Made by a program: the position numbers and the translations under genes. 64,000 nucleotides of DNA from Echiichthys vipera (Eukaryota; Chordata; Actinopteri; Perciformes; Trachinidae): the NCBI GenBank assembly GCA_963691815.1, contig OY829666.1, forward strand, positions 124,001 through 188,000, given 5' to 3'. The notes beneath the pieces were generated by a model. It worked only from the letters and a program-made list of their open reading frames with translations, ran no database searches and had not been told where the DNA came from. Shown piece by piece: positions 32,901 to 46,379 of this stretch (its first letter is position 1; each line of letters begins with the position of its first letter).

Positions 32901-34920
32901 TTCATCACGTTTTTGTTGGTGTTTTCGTCTGTTTCTTAGTCGTTTTGTCACGTTTTAGTGGAATTTTTAACAGTTTTTAGTCGTTTTGTCATGTTTCTGT
33001 AGTGTTTTCGTCTGTTTTTAGTAGTTTCATCACGTTTTTGTGGTGTTTTCATTTGTTTTTAGTTGTTTTGTCATGTTTTTGTGGAGTTTTGCGTCTGTTT
33101 TCAGTCGTTTTATCATGTTTTGTGGAGTTTTGCGTCTGTTTTTAGTCGTTTCATCACTTTTTTGTGGTGTTTTCGTCTGTTTTTTTTTTGTTTTATCATA
33201 TTTTTGTGGTGTTTTGATCTTTTTTTGGTTGTTTTGTCATGTTTTTGTGGTGTTTTCATCCGTTTTTAGTCGTTTTGTCATGTTTTTGGTGGTGTTTTCG
33301 TCTGTTTTTAGTCGTTTCATCACGTTTTTGTGGTGTTTTCATCCGTGTTTAGTCGTTTTTATAATGTTTTTGTGGAGTTTTGCGTCTGTTTTTAGTTGTT
33401 TTGTCATGTTTTTGTGGTGTTGTCTGTTTTTAATCGTTTTGTCACGTTTTAGTGGTGTTTTCATCTGTTTTTAGTCGTTTTGTCATGTTCCTTTGGAGTT
33501 TTGCGTCTGTTTTTAGTCTATTCATCATGTTTTTGTGGAGTTTTGCGTCTGTTTTTAGTCGTTTCATCACGTTTTTGTGATGTTTTTGTCTTTTTTTAGT
33601 TGTTTTATCATGTATTTGTGGTGTTTTAATCTGTTTTTAGACGTTTCATCACGTTTTTGCGCAGTTTTCATCTGTTTTTAGTCTTTTTGTCACATTTTTG
33701 TGGTGTCTTGCGTCTGTTTTTAGTCGTTTCATAATGTTTTTGTGGAGTTTTGCGTCTGTTTTTAGTCGTTTTGTCATGTTTTTGTGGAGTCTTGGTCTGT
33801 TTGTAGTTGTTTTGTCAGTTTTTTTTGGTGTTTTCATCTGTTTTTAGTCGTCTCATCACGTTTTTGTTGAGTTTTGCCTCTGTTTTTAGTTGTTTCATCA
33901 CGGTTTAGTGGTGTTTTCATCTGTTTTTAGTCGTTTCATCACGTTTTTGTGGTGTTTTCATCTGTTTTTAGTCGTATTTGCGGCGTCTTGCGTCTGTTTT
34001 TAGTCGTTTCATCACATTTTTGTGGTGTGTTTCGTCTGTTTATAGTTGTTTTATCACGTTTTTGTGGTGTTTTCATCCGTTTTTAGTAATTTTTGTCACG
34101 TTTTTGTTGTGTTTCCATAAGTTTTTAGTCGTTTCATCACGTTTTTGTGGTGTGTTTCGTCTGTTTTTAGTTGTCTTATCACGTTTTGTGGTGTTTTCAT
34201 CTGTTTTTAGTCGTTTCATCACGTTTTTGTGGTGTTTCGTCTGTTTTTAGTTGTTTCATCACGTTTTGTGGTGTTTTCATCTGATTTTAGTCGTTTCATC
34301 ACGTTTTGTGGTGTTTCATCTGTTTTTAGTCGTTTCATCACGTTTTTGTGGTGTTTTCATCTGTTTTAAGTAATTTTTGTCATGTATTTGTGGTATTTTC
34401 ATCTGTTTTAAGTCGTTTCATAACGTATTTGTGGTGTTTTCGTCTGATTTTAGTCGTTTCATCACGTTTTTGTTGGTGTTTTCGTCTGTTTTTAGTCGTT
34501 TTTCATGTTTTTGTTGGGTTTTTTCGTCTGTTTTTAGTCGTTTCATCACGTTTTTGTGGTGTTTTGATATGTTTTTAGACGTTTCATCATGTTTTTGCGC
34601 AGTTTTCATCTGTTTTTTGTCTTTTTGTCACATTTTTGTGGTGTCTTGCGTCTGTTTTTAGTCGTTTCATCACGTTTTTGTGGTGTTTTCATCTGTTTTT
34701 TGTCATTTTTGTCATGTTTTTGTGGTAATTTCATCTGTTTTTAGTCGTTTCATCACGTTTTTGTGGTGTTTTCATCTGTTTTTAGTCATTTTTGTCATGT
34801 TTTTGTGGTGTTTTCATCTGTTTTAAGTCGTTTCATAACGTATTTGTGGTGTTTTCGTCTGATTTTAATCGTTTCATCACGTTTTTGTTGGTGTTTTCGT
34901 CTGTTTCTTAGTCGTTTTGT
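26920..34920. repeat. 8,001-bp higher-order block, copy 1
   Basis: Made of four subunits of 1,971, 2,045, 2,014 and 1,971 bp as judged from the GCGCAGTTTTCATC landmark. Every landmark checked reappears 8,001 bp later. The left border is where the partner changes from CTGTTTCTTAG to CTGTTTTTAG just before 26920. Confidence 0.85.
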
Positions 34921-37900
34921 CACGTTTTAGTGGAATTTTTAACAGTTTTTAGTCGTTTTGTCATGTTTCTGTAGTGTTTTCGTCTGTTTTTAGTAGTTTC
35001 ATCACGTTTTTGTGGTGTTTTCATTTGTTTTTAGTCGTTTTGTCATGTTTTTGTGGAGTTTTGCGTCTGTTTTCAGTCGTTTTATCATGTTTTGTGGAGT
35101 TTTGCGTCTGTTTTTAGTCGTTTCATCACTTTTTTGTGGTGTTTTCGTCTGTTTTTTTTTGTTTTATCATATTTTTGTGGTGTTTTGATCTTTTTTTGGT
35201 TGTTTTGTCATGTTTTTGTGGTGTTTTCATCCGTTTTTAGTCGTTTTGTCATGTTTTTGGTGGTGTTTTCGTCTGTTTTTAGTCGTTTCATCACGTTTTT
35301 GTGGTGTTTTCATCCGTGTTTAGTCGTTTTTATAATGTTTTTGTGGAGTTTTGCGTCTGTTTTTAGTTGTTTTGTCATGTTTTTGTGGTGTTGTCTGTTT
35401 TTAATCGTTTTGTCACGTTTTAGTGGTGTTTTCATCTGTTTTTAGTCGTTTTGTCATGTTCCTTTGTAGTTTTGCGTCTGTTTTTAGTCTATTCATCATG
35501 TTTTTGTGGAGTTTTGCGTCTGTTTTTAGTCGTTTCATCACGTTTTTGTGGTGTTTTCGTCTTTTTTTAGTTGTTTTATCATGTATTTGTGGTGTTTTAA
35601 TCTGTTTTTAGACGTTTCATCACGTTTTTGCGCAGTTTTCATCTGTTTTTAGTCTTTTTGTCACATTTTTGTGGTGTCTTGCGTCTGTTTTTAGTCGTTT
35701 CATAATGTTTTTGTGGAGTTTTGCGTCTGTTTTTAGTCGTTTTGTCATGTTTTTGTGGAGTCTTGGTCTGTTTGTAGTTGTTTTGTCAGGTTTTTTTGGT
35801 GTTTTCATCTGTTTTTAGTCGTCTCATCACGTTTTTGTTGAGTTTTGCCTCTGTTTTTAGTTGTTTCATCACGGTTTAGTGGTGTTTTCATCTGTTTTTA
35901 GTCGTTTCATCACGTTTTTGTGGTGTTTTCATCTGTTTTTAGTCGTATTTGCGGCGTCTTGCGTCTGTTTTTAGTCGTTTCATCACATTTTTGTGGTGTG
36001 TTTCGTCTGTTTATAGTTGTTTTATCACGTTTTTGTGGTGTTTTCATCCGTTTTTAGTAATTTTTGTCACGTTTTTGTTGTGTTTCCATAAGTTTTTAGT
36101 CGTTTCATCACGTTTTTGTGGTGTGTTTCGTCTGTTTTTAGTTGTCTTATCACGTTTTGTGGTGTTTTCATCTGTTTTTAGTCGTTTCATCACGTTTTTG
36201 TGGTGTTTCGTCTGTTTTTAGTTGTTTCATCACGTTTTGTGGTGTTTTCATCTGATTTTAGTCGTTTCATCACGTTTTTGTTGATGTTTTCGTCTGTTTT
36301 TATTCGTTTTGTCACGTTTTAGTGGTATTTTAAACAGTTTTTAGTCGTTTCATCACGTTTTTGTGGTGTTTCGTCTGTTTTTAGTTGTTTCATCAAGTTT
36401 TGTGGTGTTTTCATCTGTTTTAAGTCATTTTTGTCATGTATTTGTGGTGTTTTCATCTGTTTTAAGGCGTTTCATAACGTATTTGTGGTGTTTTCGTCTG
36501 ATTTTAGTCGTTTCATCACGTTTTTGTTGGTGTTTTCGTCTGTTTTTAGTCGTTTTGTCACGTTTTAGTGGTATTTTAAACTGTTTTTAGTCGTTTCGTC
36601 ATGTTTCTGTGGAATTTGTCGTCTGTTGTTAGTCGTTTCATCACGTTTTTGTGGTGTTTTCGTCTGTTTTTAGTCGTTTCATCACGTTTTTGTGGTGTTT
36701 TGATATGTTTTAGTCGTTTTTCATGTTTTTGTGGGTTTTTTTCGTCTGTTTTGAGTCGTTTCATCACACATTTGTGTTGTTTTCATCTGTTTTTAGGAGT
36801 TTCATCACGTTTTTGTGGTGTTTTGGTATGTTTTTAGACGTTTCATCACGTTTTTGCGCAGTTTTCATCTGTTTTTTGTCTTTTTGTCACATTTTTGTGG
36901 TGTCTTGCGTCTGTTTTTAGTCGTTTCATCACGTTTTTGTGGTGTTTTCATCTGTTTTTAGTCATTTTTGTCATGTTTTTGTGGTGTTTTCATCTGTTTT
37001 TAGTTGTTTCATCACGTTTTTGTGGTGTTTTCATCTGTTTTTAGTCATTTTTGTCATGTTTTTGTGGTGTTTTCATCTGTTTTAAGTCGTTTCATAACGT
37101 ATTTGTGGTGTTTTCGTCTGAATTTAGTCGTTTCATCACGTTTTTGTTGGTGTTTTCGTCTGTTTCTTAGTCGTTTTGTCACGTTTTAGTGGAATTTTTA
37201 ACAGTTTTTAGTCGTTTTGTCATGTTTCTGTGGTGTTTTTCGTCTGTTTTAAGTCGTTTCATCACATATTTGTAGTGTTTTCGTCTGTTTTTAGTCGTTT
37301 CATCACGTCTTTGTGGTGTTTTGATATGTTTTTAGTTGTTTTGTCATGTTTTTGTGGTGTTTTCATTTGTTTTTAGTCGTTTTGTCATGTTTTTGTGGAG
37401 TTTTGCGTCTGTTTACAGTCGTTTCATCATGTTTTGTGGAGTTTTGCGTCTGTTTTTAGTCGTTTCATCACTTTTTTGTGGTGTTTTCGTCTGTTTTTAT
37501 TTGTTTTATCATATTTTTGTGGTGTTTTGATCTTTTTTTGGTCGTTTTGTCATGTTTTTGTGGTGTTTTAATCTGTTTTTAGACGTTTCATCACGTTTTT
37601 GCGCAGTTTTCATCTGTTTTTAGTCTTTTTGTCACATTTTTGTGGTGTCTTGCGTCTGTTTTTAGTCGTTTCATAATGTTTTTGTGGAGTTTTGCGCCTG
37701 TTTTTAGTCGTTTTGTCATGTTTTTGTGGAGTCTTGGTCTGTTTGTAGTCGTTTTGTCAGGTTTTTTTGGTGTTTTCATCTGTTTTTAGTCGTTTCATCA
37801 CGTTTTTGTGGTGTTTTCATCTGTTTTTAGTCGTATTTGCGGTGTCTTGCGTCTGTTTTTAGTCGTTTCATCACATTTTTGTGGTGTGTTTCGTCTGTTT

Positions 37901-40900
37901 ATAGTTGTTTTATCACGTTTTTGTGGTGTTTTCATCCGTTTTTAGTCATTTTTGTCACGTTTTTGTGGTGTTTTCATCAGTTTTTAGTCGTTTCATCACG
38001 TTTTTGTGGTGTGTTTCGTCTGTTTTTAGTTGTCTTATCACGTTTTGTGGTGTTTTCATCTGTTTTTAGTTGTTTCATCACGGTTTAGTGGTGTTTTCAT
38101 CTGTTTTTAGTCGTTTCATCACGTTTTTGTGGTGTTTTCATCTGTTTTTAGTCGTATTTGCGGCGTCTTGCGTCTGTTTTTAGTCGTTTCATCACATTTT
38201 TGTGGTGTGTTTCGTCTGTTTATAGTTGTTTTATCACGTTTTTGTGGTGTTTTCATCCGTTTTTAGTAATTTTTGTCACGTTTTTGTTGTGTTTCCATAA
38301 GTTTTTAGTCGTTTCATCACGTTTTTGTGGTGTGTTTCGTCTGTTTTTAGTTGTTTCATCACGTTTTGTGGTGTTTTCATCTGATTTTAGTCGTTTCATC
38401 ACGTTTTTGTTGATGTTTTCGTCTGTTTTTATTCGTTTTGTCACGTTTTAGTGGTATTTTAAACAGTTTTTAGTCGTTTCATCACGTTTTTGTGGTGTTT
38501 CGTCTGTTTTTAGTTGTTTCATCAAGTTTTGTGGTGTTTTCATCTGTTTTAAGTCATTTTTGTCATGTATTTGTGGTGTTTTCATCTGTTTTAAGGCGTT
38601 TCATAACGTATTTGTGGTGTTTTCGTCTGATTTTAGTCGTTTCATCACGTTTTTGTTGGTGTTCTGTCTGTTTTTAGTCGTTTTGTCACGTTTTAGTGGT
38701 ATTTTAAACTGTTTTTAGTCGTTTCGTCATGTTTCTGTGGAATTTGTCGTCTGTTGTTAGTCGTTTAATCACGTTTTTGTGGTGTTTTCGTCTGTTTTTA
38801 GTCGTTTCATCACGTTTTTGTGGTGTTTTGATATGTTTTAGTCGTTTTTCATGTTTTTGTGGGTTTTTTTCGTCTGTTTTGAGTCGTTTCATCACACATT
38901 TGTGTTGTTTTCATCTGTTTTTAGGAGTTTCATCACGTTTTTGTGGTGTTTTGGTATGTTTTTAGACGTTTCATCACGTTTTTGCGCAGTTTTCATCTGT
39001 TTTTTGTCTTTTTGTCACATTTTTGTGTTGTCTTGCGTCTGTTTTTAGTCGTTTCATCACGTTTTTGTGGTGTTTTCATCTGTTTTTAGTCATTTTTGTC
39101 ATGTTTTTGTGGTGTTCTCATCTGTTTTAAGTCGTTTCATAACGTATTTGTGGTGTTTTCGTCTGAATTTAGTCGTTTCATCACGTTTTTGTTGGTGTTT
39201 TCGTCTGTTTCTTAGTCGTTTTGTCACGTTTTAGTGGAATTTTTAACAGTTTTTAGTCGTTTTGTCATGTTTCTGTGGTGTTTTTCGTCTGTTTTAAGTC
39301 GTTTCATCACATATTTGTAGTGTTTTCGTCTGTTTTTAGTCGTTTCATCACGTCTTTGTGGTGTTTTGATATGTTTTTAGTTGTTTTGTCATGTTTTTGT
39401 GGTGTTTTCATTTGTTTTTAGTCGTTTTGTCATGTTTTTGTGGAGTTTTGCGTCTGTTTACAGTCGTTTCATCATGTTTTGTGGAGTTTTGCGTCTGTTT
39501 TTAGTCGTTTCATCACTTTTTTGTGGTGTTTTCGTCTGTTTTTATTTGTTTTATCATATTTTTGTGGTGTTTTGATCTTTTTTTGGTCGTTTTGTCATGT
39601 TTTTGTGGTGTTTTAATCTGTTTTTAGACGTTTCATCACGTTTTTGCGCAGTTTTCATCTGTTTTTAGTCTTTTTGTCACATTTTTGTGGTGTCTTGCGT
39701 CTGTTTTTAGTCGTTTCATAATGTTTTTGTGGAGTTTTGCGCCTGTTTTTAGTCGTTTTGTCATGTTTTTGTGGAGTCTTGGTCTGTTTGTAGTCGTTTT
39801 GTCAGGTTTTTTTGGTGTTTTCATCTGTTTTTAGTCGTTTCATCACGTTTTTGTGGTGTTTTCATCTGTTTTTAGTCGTATTTGCGGTGTCTTGCGTCTG
39901 TTTTTAGTCGTTTCATCACATTTTTGTGGTGTGTTTCGTCTGTTTATAGTTGTTTTATCACGTTTTTGTGGTGTTTTCATCCGTTTTTAGTCATTTTTGT
40001 CACGTTTTTGTGGTGTTTTCATCAGTTTTTAGTCGTTTCATCACGTTTTTGTGGTGTGTTTCGTCTGTTTTTAGTTGTCTTATCACGTTTTGTGGTGTTT
40101 TCATCTGTTTTTAATCGTTTCATCACGTTTTTGTGGTGTTTCGTCTGTTTTTAGTTGTTTCATCACGTTTTGTGGTGTTTCATCTGTTTTTAGTCGTTTC
40201 ATCACGTTTTTGTGGTGTTTTCATCTGTTTTAAGTCATTTTTGTCATGTATTTGTGGTGTTTTCATCTGTTTTAAGTCGTTTCATAACGTATTTGTGGTG
40301 TTTTCGTCTGATTTTAGTCGTTTCATCACGTTTTTGTTGGTGTTTTCGTCTGTTTTTAGTCGTTTTGTCACGTTTTAGTGGTATTTTAAACAGTTTTTAG
40401 TCGTTTCGTCATGTTTCTGTGGAATTTGTCGTCTGTTGTTAGTCGTTTCATCACGTTTTTGTGGTGTTTTCATCAGTTTTTAGTCGTTTTTCATGTTTTT
40501 GTTGGGTTTTTTCGTCTGTTTTTAGTCGTTTCATCACGTATTTGTGGTGTTTTCATCTGTTTTTAGGAGTTTCATCACGTTTTTGTGGTGTTTTGATATG
40601 TTTTTAGACGTTTCATCACGTTTTTGCGCAGTTTTCATCTGTTTTTTGTCTTTTTGTCACATTTTTGTGGTGTCTTGCGTCTGTTTTTAGTCGTTTCATC
40701 ACGTTTTTGTGGTGTTTTCATCTGTTTTTAGTCATTTTTGTCATGTTTTTGTGGTGTTTTCATCTGTTTTTAGTCGTTTCATCACGTTTTTGTGGTGTTT
40801 TCATCTGTTTTTAGTCATTTTTGTCATGTTTTTGTGGTGTTTTCATCTGTTTTAGGTCGTTTCATAACGTATTTGTGGTGTTTTCGTCTGATTTTAATCG

Positions 40901-42921
40901 TTTCATCACGTTTTTGTTGGTGTTTTCGTCTGTTTCTTAGTCGTTTTGTCACGTTTTAGTGGAATTTTTAACAGTTTTTAGTCGTTTTGTCATGTTTCTG
41001 TAGTGTTTTCGTCTGTTTTTAGTAGTTTCATCACGTTTTTGTGGTGTTTTCATTTGTTTTTAGTTGTTTTGTCATGTTTTTGTGGAGTTTTGCGTCTGTT
41101 TTCAGTCGTTTTATCATGTTTTGTGGAGTTTTGCGTCTGTTTTTAGTCGTTTCATCACTTTTTTGTGGTGTTTTCGTCTGTTTTTTTTTTGTTTTATCAT
41201 ATTTTTGTGGTGTTTTGATCTTTTTTTGGTTGTTTTGTCATGTTTTTGTGGTGTTTTCATCCGTTTTTAGTCGTTTTGTCATGTTTTTGGTGGTGTTTTC
41301 GTCTGTTTTTAGTCGTTTCATCACGTTTTTGTGGTGTTTTCATCCGTGTTTAGTCGTTTTTATAATGTTTTTGTGGAGTTTTGCGTCTGTTTTTAGTTGT
41401 TTTGTCATGTTTTTGTGGTGTTGTCTGTTTTTAATCGTTTTGTCACGTTTTAGTGGTGTTTTCATCTGTTTTTAGTCGTTTTGTCATGTTCCTTTGGAGT
41501 TTTGCGTCTGTTTTTAGTCTATTCATCATGTTTTTGTGGAGTTTTGCGTCTGTTTTTAGTCGTTTCATCACGTTTTTGTGATGTTTTTGTCTTTTTTTAG
41601 TTGTTTTATCATGTATTTGTGGTGTTTTAATCTGTTTTTAGACGTTTCATCACGTTTTTGCGCAGTTTTCATCTGTTTTTAGTCTTTTTGTCACATTTTT
41701 GTGGTGTCTTGCGTCTGTTTTTAGTCGTTTCATAATGTTTTTGTGGAGTTTTGCGTCTGTTTTTAGTCGTTTTGTCATGTTTTTGTGGAGTCTTGGTCTG
41801 TTTGTAGTTGTTTTGTCAGTTTTTTTTGGTGTTTTCATCTGTTTTTAGTCGTCTCATCACGTTTTTGTTGAGTTTTGCCTCTGTTTTTAGTTGTTTCATC
41901 ACGGTTTAGTGGTGTTTTCATCTGTTTTTAGTCGTTTCATCACGTTTTTGTGGTGTTTTCATCTGTTTTTAGTCGTATTTGCGGCGTCTTGCGTCTGTTT
42001 TTAGTCGTTTCATCAAATTTTTGTGGTGTGTTTCGTCTGTTTATAGTTGTTTTATCACGTTTTTGTGGTGTTTTCATCCGTTTTTAGTAATTTTTGTCAC
42101 GTTTTTGTTGTGTTTCCATAAGTTTTTAGTCGTTTCATCACGTTTTTGTGGTGTGTTTCGTCTGTTTTTAGTTGTCTTATCACGTTTTGTGGTGTTTTCA
42201 TCTGTTTTTAGTCGTTTCATCACGTTTTTGTGGTGTTTCGTCTGTTTTTAGTTGTTTCATCACGTTTTGTGGTGTTTTCATCTGATTTTAGTCGTTTCAT
42301 CACGTTTTGTGGTGTTTCATCTGTTTTTAGTCGTTTCATCACGTTTTTGTGGTGTTTTCATCTGTTTTAAGTCATTTTTGTCATGTATTTGTGGTATTTT
42401 CATCTGTTTTAAGTCGTTTCATAACGTATTTGTGGTGTTTTCGTCTGATTTTAGTCGTTTCATCACGTTTTTGTTGGTGTTTTCGTCTGTTTTTAGTCGT
42501 TTTTCATGTTTTTGTTGGGTTTTTTCGTCTGTTTTTAGTCGTTTCATCACGTTTTTGTGGTGTTTTGATATGTTTTTAGACGTTTCATCATGTTTTTGCG
42601 CAGTTTTCATCTGTTTTTTGTCTTTTTGTCACATTTTTGTGGTGTCTTGCGTCTGTTTTTAGTCGTTTCATCACGTTTTTGTGGTGTTTTCATCAGTTTT
42701 TTGTCATTTTTGTCATGTTTTTGTGGTAATTTCATCTGTTTTTAGTCGTTTCATCACGTTTTTGTGGTGTTTTCATCTGTTTTTAGTCATTTTTGTCATG
42801 TTTTTGTGGTGTTTTCATCTGTTTTAAGTCGTTTCATAACGTATTTGTGGTGTTTTCGTCTGATTTTAATCGTTTCATCACGTTTTTGTTGGTGTTTTCG
42901 TCTGTTTCTTAGTCGTTTTGT
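34921..42921. repeat. 8,001-bp higher-order block, copy 2
   Basis: Direct tandem copy of 26920-34920. Only scattered substitutions were noticed, all near the right end: CATCACATTT to CATCAAATTT (42015), AAGTAATTTTTG to AAGTCATTTTTG (42371) and CATCTGTTTTTTG to CATCAGTTTTTTG (42694). The register continues into a third partial copy to about 44220 with an offset of 8,001-8,002. Confidence 0.85.
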
Positions 42922-43992
42922 CACGTTTTAGTGGAATTTTTAACAGTTTTTAGTCGTTTTGTCATGTTTCTGTAGTGTTTTCGTCTGTTTTTAGTAGTTT
43001 CATCACGTTTTTGTGGTGTTTTCATTTGTTTTTAGTCGTTTTGTCATGTTTTTGTGGAGTTTTGCGTCTGTTTTCAGTCGTTTTATCATGTTTTGTGGAG
43101 TTTTGCGTCTGTTTTTAGTCGTTTCATCACTTTTTTGTGGTGTTTTCGTCTGTTTTTTTTTTGTTTTATCATATTTTTGTGGTGTTTTGATCTTTTTTTG
43201 GTTGTTTTGTCATGTTTTTGTGGTGTTTTCATCCGTTTTTAGTCGTTTTGTCATGTTTTTGGTGGTGTTTTCGTCTGTTTTTAGTCGTTTCATCACGTTT
43301 TTGTGGTGTTTTCATCCGTGTTTAGTCGTTTTTATAATGTTTTTGTGGAGTTTTGCGTCTGTTTTTAGTTGTTTTGTCATGTTTTTGTGGTGTTGTCTGT
43401 TTTTAATCGTTTTGTCACGTTTTAGTGGTGTTTTCATCTGTTTTTAGTCGTTTTGTCATGTTCCTTTGGAGTTTTGCGTCTGTTTTTAGTCTATTCATCA
43501 TGTTTTTGTGGAGTTTTGCGTCTGTTTTTAGTCGTTTCATCACGTTTTTGTGATGTTTTCGTCTTTTTTTAGTTGTTTTATCATGTTTTTGTGGTGTTTT
43601 AATCTGTTTTTAGACGTTTCATCACGTTTTTGCGCAGTTTTCATCTGTTTTTAGTCTTTTTGTCACATTTTTGTGGTGTCTTCCGTCTGTTTTTAGTCGT
43701 TTCATAATGTTTTTGTGGAGTTTTGCGTCTGTTTTTAGTCGTTTTGTCATGTTTTTGTGGAGTCTTGGTCTGTTTGTAGTCGTTTTGTCAGGTTTTTTTG
43801 ATGTTTTCATCTGTTTTTAGTCGTCTCATCACGTTTTTGTTGAGTTTTGCCTCTGTTTTTAGTTGTTTCATCACGGTTTAGTGGTGTTTTCATCTGTTTT
43901 TAGTCGTTTCATCACGGTTTAGTGGTGTTTTCATCTGTTTTTAGTCGTATTTGCGGCGTCTTGCGTCTGTTTTTAGTCGTTTCATCACATTT

Positions 43993-46242
43993 TTGTGGTG
44001 TGTTTCGTCTGTTTATAGTTGTTTTATCACGTTTTTGTGGTGTTTTCATCCGTTTTTAGTAATATTTGTCACGTTTTTGTTGTGTTTTCATAAGTTTTTA
44101 GTCGTTTCATCACGTTTTTGTGGTGTGTTTCGTCTGTTTTTAGTTGTCTTATCACGTTTTGTGGTGTTTTCATCTGTTTTTAGTCGTTTCATCACGTTTT
44201 TGTGGTGTTTCGTCTGTTTTTAGTTGTTTCATCACGTTTTGTGGTGTTTTCATCTGATTTTAGTCGTTTCATCACGTTTTTGTTGGTGTTTTCGTCTGTT
44301 TTTAGTCGTTTTGTCACGTTTTAGTGGTATTTTAAACAATTTTTAGTCGTTTCGTCATGTTTCTGTGGAATTTGTCGTCTGTTGTTAGTCGTTTCATCAC
44401 ATTTTTGTGGTGTTTTCGTCTGTTTTTAGTCGTTTTGCCATGTTTTTGTGGTGTTTTGCGTCTGTTTTAAGTCGTTTCATCTCATATTTGTGGTGTTTTC
44501 GTCTGTTTTAGTCGTTTCATCACGTTTTTGTGGTGTTTTGATATGTTTTTAGTTGTTCTGTCATGTTTTTGTGGAGTTTTGCGTCTGTTTTCAGTCGTTT
44601 CATCATGTTTTGTGGTGTTTTCGTCTGTTTTTAGTTGTTTTGTCACATTTTTGTGGTGTTTTCATCTGTTTCAAGTCGGTTCATCACGTTTTTGTGGTGT
44701 GTTTCGTCTGTTTTTAGTCATTTCATCACGTTTTTGTGGTGTGTTTCGTCTGTTTTTAGTTGTTTTATCATATTTTTGTGGTGTTTTGATTTTTGGTTGG
44801 TCGTTTTGTCACGTTTTTGTGGTGTTTTCATCTGTTTTAAGTGGTTTCATCACTTTTTTGTTGTGTTTTCATCGGTTTTTAGTGTTTTTTGCGGTGTCTT
44901 GCGTCTGTTTTTAGTCGTTTCATCACGTTTTTGTGGTGTGTTTCGTCTGTTTATAGTTGTTTTATCACGTTTTTGTGGTGTTTTCATCCGTCTTTAGTCA
45001 TTTCTGTCACGTTTTTGTGGTGTTTTCATCTGTTTTTAGTCGTTTCATCACGTTTTTGTGGTGTGTTTCGTCTGTTTTTAGTTGTTTTATCATATTTTTG
45101 TGGTGTTTTCATCTGTTTTAGTCGTTTTTGTCACCTTTTGTGGTGTTTTCATCTACTTTAGGTAATTTTTGTCACATTTTTGTGGTAATTTCATCCCTTT
45201 TTAGTCTTTTTTTCATGTTTTTGTAGTGTTTTCGTCCGTTTTTAGTCGTTTCATGACGTATTTGTGGTGTTTTCATCTGTTTTTAGTCGTTTCATAATGT
45301 TTTTCTGGAGTTTTGCCTCTGTTTTTAGTCGTTTTGTCATGTTTTTGTGGAGTCTTGGTCTGTTTGTAGTCGTTTTGTCAGGTTTTTTGGTGTTTTCATC
45401 TGTTTTTAGTCTTTTCATCACGTTTTTGTTGAGTTTTGCCTCTGTTTTTAGTTGTTTCATCACGGTTTAGTAGTGTTTTCATCTGTTTTTAGTCGTTTCA
45501 TCACGTTTTTGTGGTGTTTTCATCTGTTTTTAGTCGTATTCGCGGTGTTTTGCGTCTGTTTTTAGTCGTTTCATCACATTTTTGTGGTGTGTTTTGTGTG
45601 TTTATAGTTGTTTTATCACGTTTTTGTGGTGTTTTCATCCGTTTTTAGAAATTTTTTTCACTTTTTTGTGGTGTTTTCATCAGTTTTTAGTAGTTTCATC
45701 ACGTTTTTGTGGTGTGTTTCGTCTGTTTTTAGTTGTCTTATCACGTTTTGTGGTGTTTTCATCTGTTTTTAGTCGTTTCATCACGTTTTTGTGGTGTTTT
45801 GTCTGTTTTTAATTGTTTCATCAAGTTTTGTGGTGTTTTCAACTGTTTTTAGTCTTTCATCACGTTTTTGTGGTGTTTTCATCTGTTTCAAGTCATTTTT
45901 GTCATGTATTTGTGGTGTTTTCATCTGTTTTAAGTCGTTTCATAACGTATTTGTGGTGTTTTCGTCTGATTTTAGTCGTTTCATCACGTTTTTGTTGGTG
46001 TTTTCGTCTGTTTTTAGTCGTTTTGTCACATTTTTGTGGTGTTTTCATCTGTTTCAAGTCGGTTCATCACGTTTTTGTGGTGTTTTCATCTGTTTTAAGT
46101 GGTTTCATAACTTTTTTGTGGTGTTTTCATCGGTTTTTAGTGTTTTTTGCGGTGTCTTGCGTCTGTTTTTAGCCGTTTCATCACGTTTTTGTGGTGTGTT
46201 TCGTCTGTTTATAGTTTTTATCACGTTTTTGTGGTGTTTTCA
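43993..46242. repeat. Higher-order block, partner of 19561-21810
   Basis: Second copy at the 24,432-bp offset. Differences seen are few (for example TTTTTAGAATTTTTTTTC versus TTTTTAGAAATTTTTTTC near 45647, and GTCGTTTC versus GTAGTTTC near 45690). Adjacent left sequence is related to the 18.9-19.5 kb unit at a shifted offset. Confidence 0.85.
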
Positions 46243-46379
46243 TCCGTCTTTAGTCATTTTTGTCACTTTTTTGTGGGGTTTTCATCTGTTTTTAGTCGTT
46301 TCATCAAGTTTTTGTAGTGTGTTTCGTCTGTTTTTAGTTGTCTTATCACGTTTTGTGGTGTTTTCATCTGTTTTTAGTC

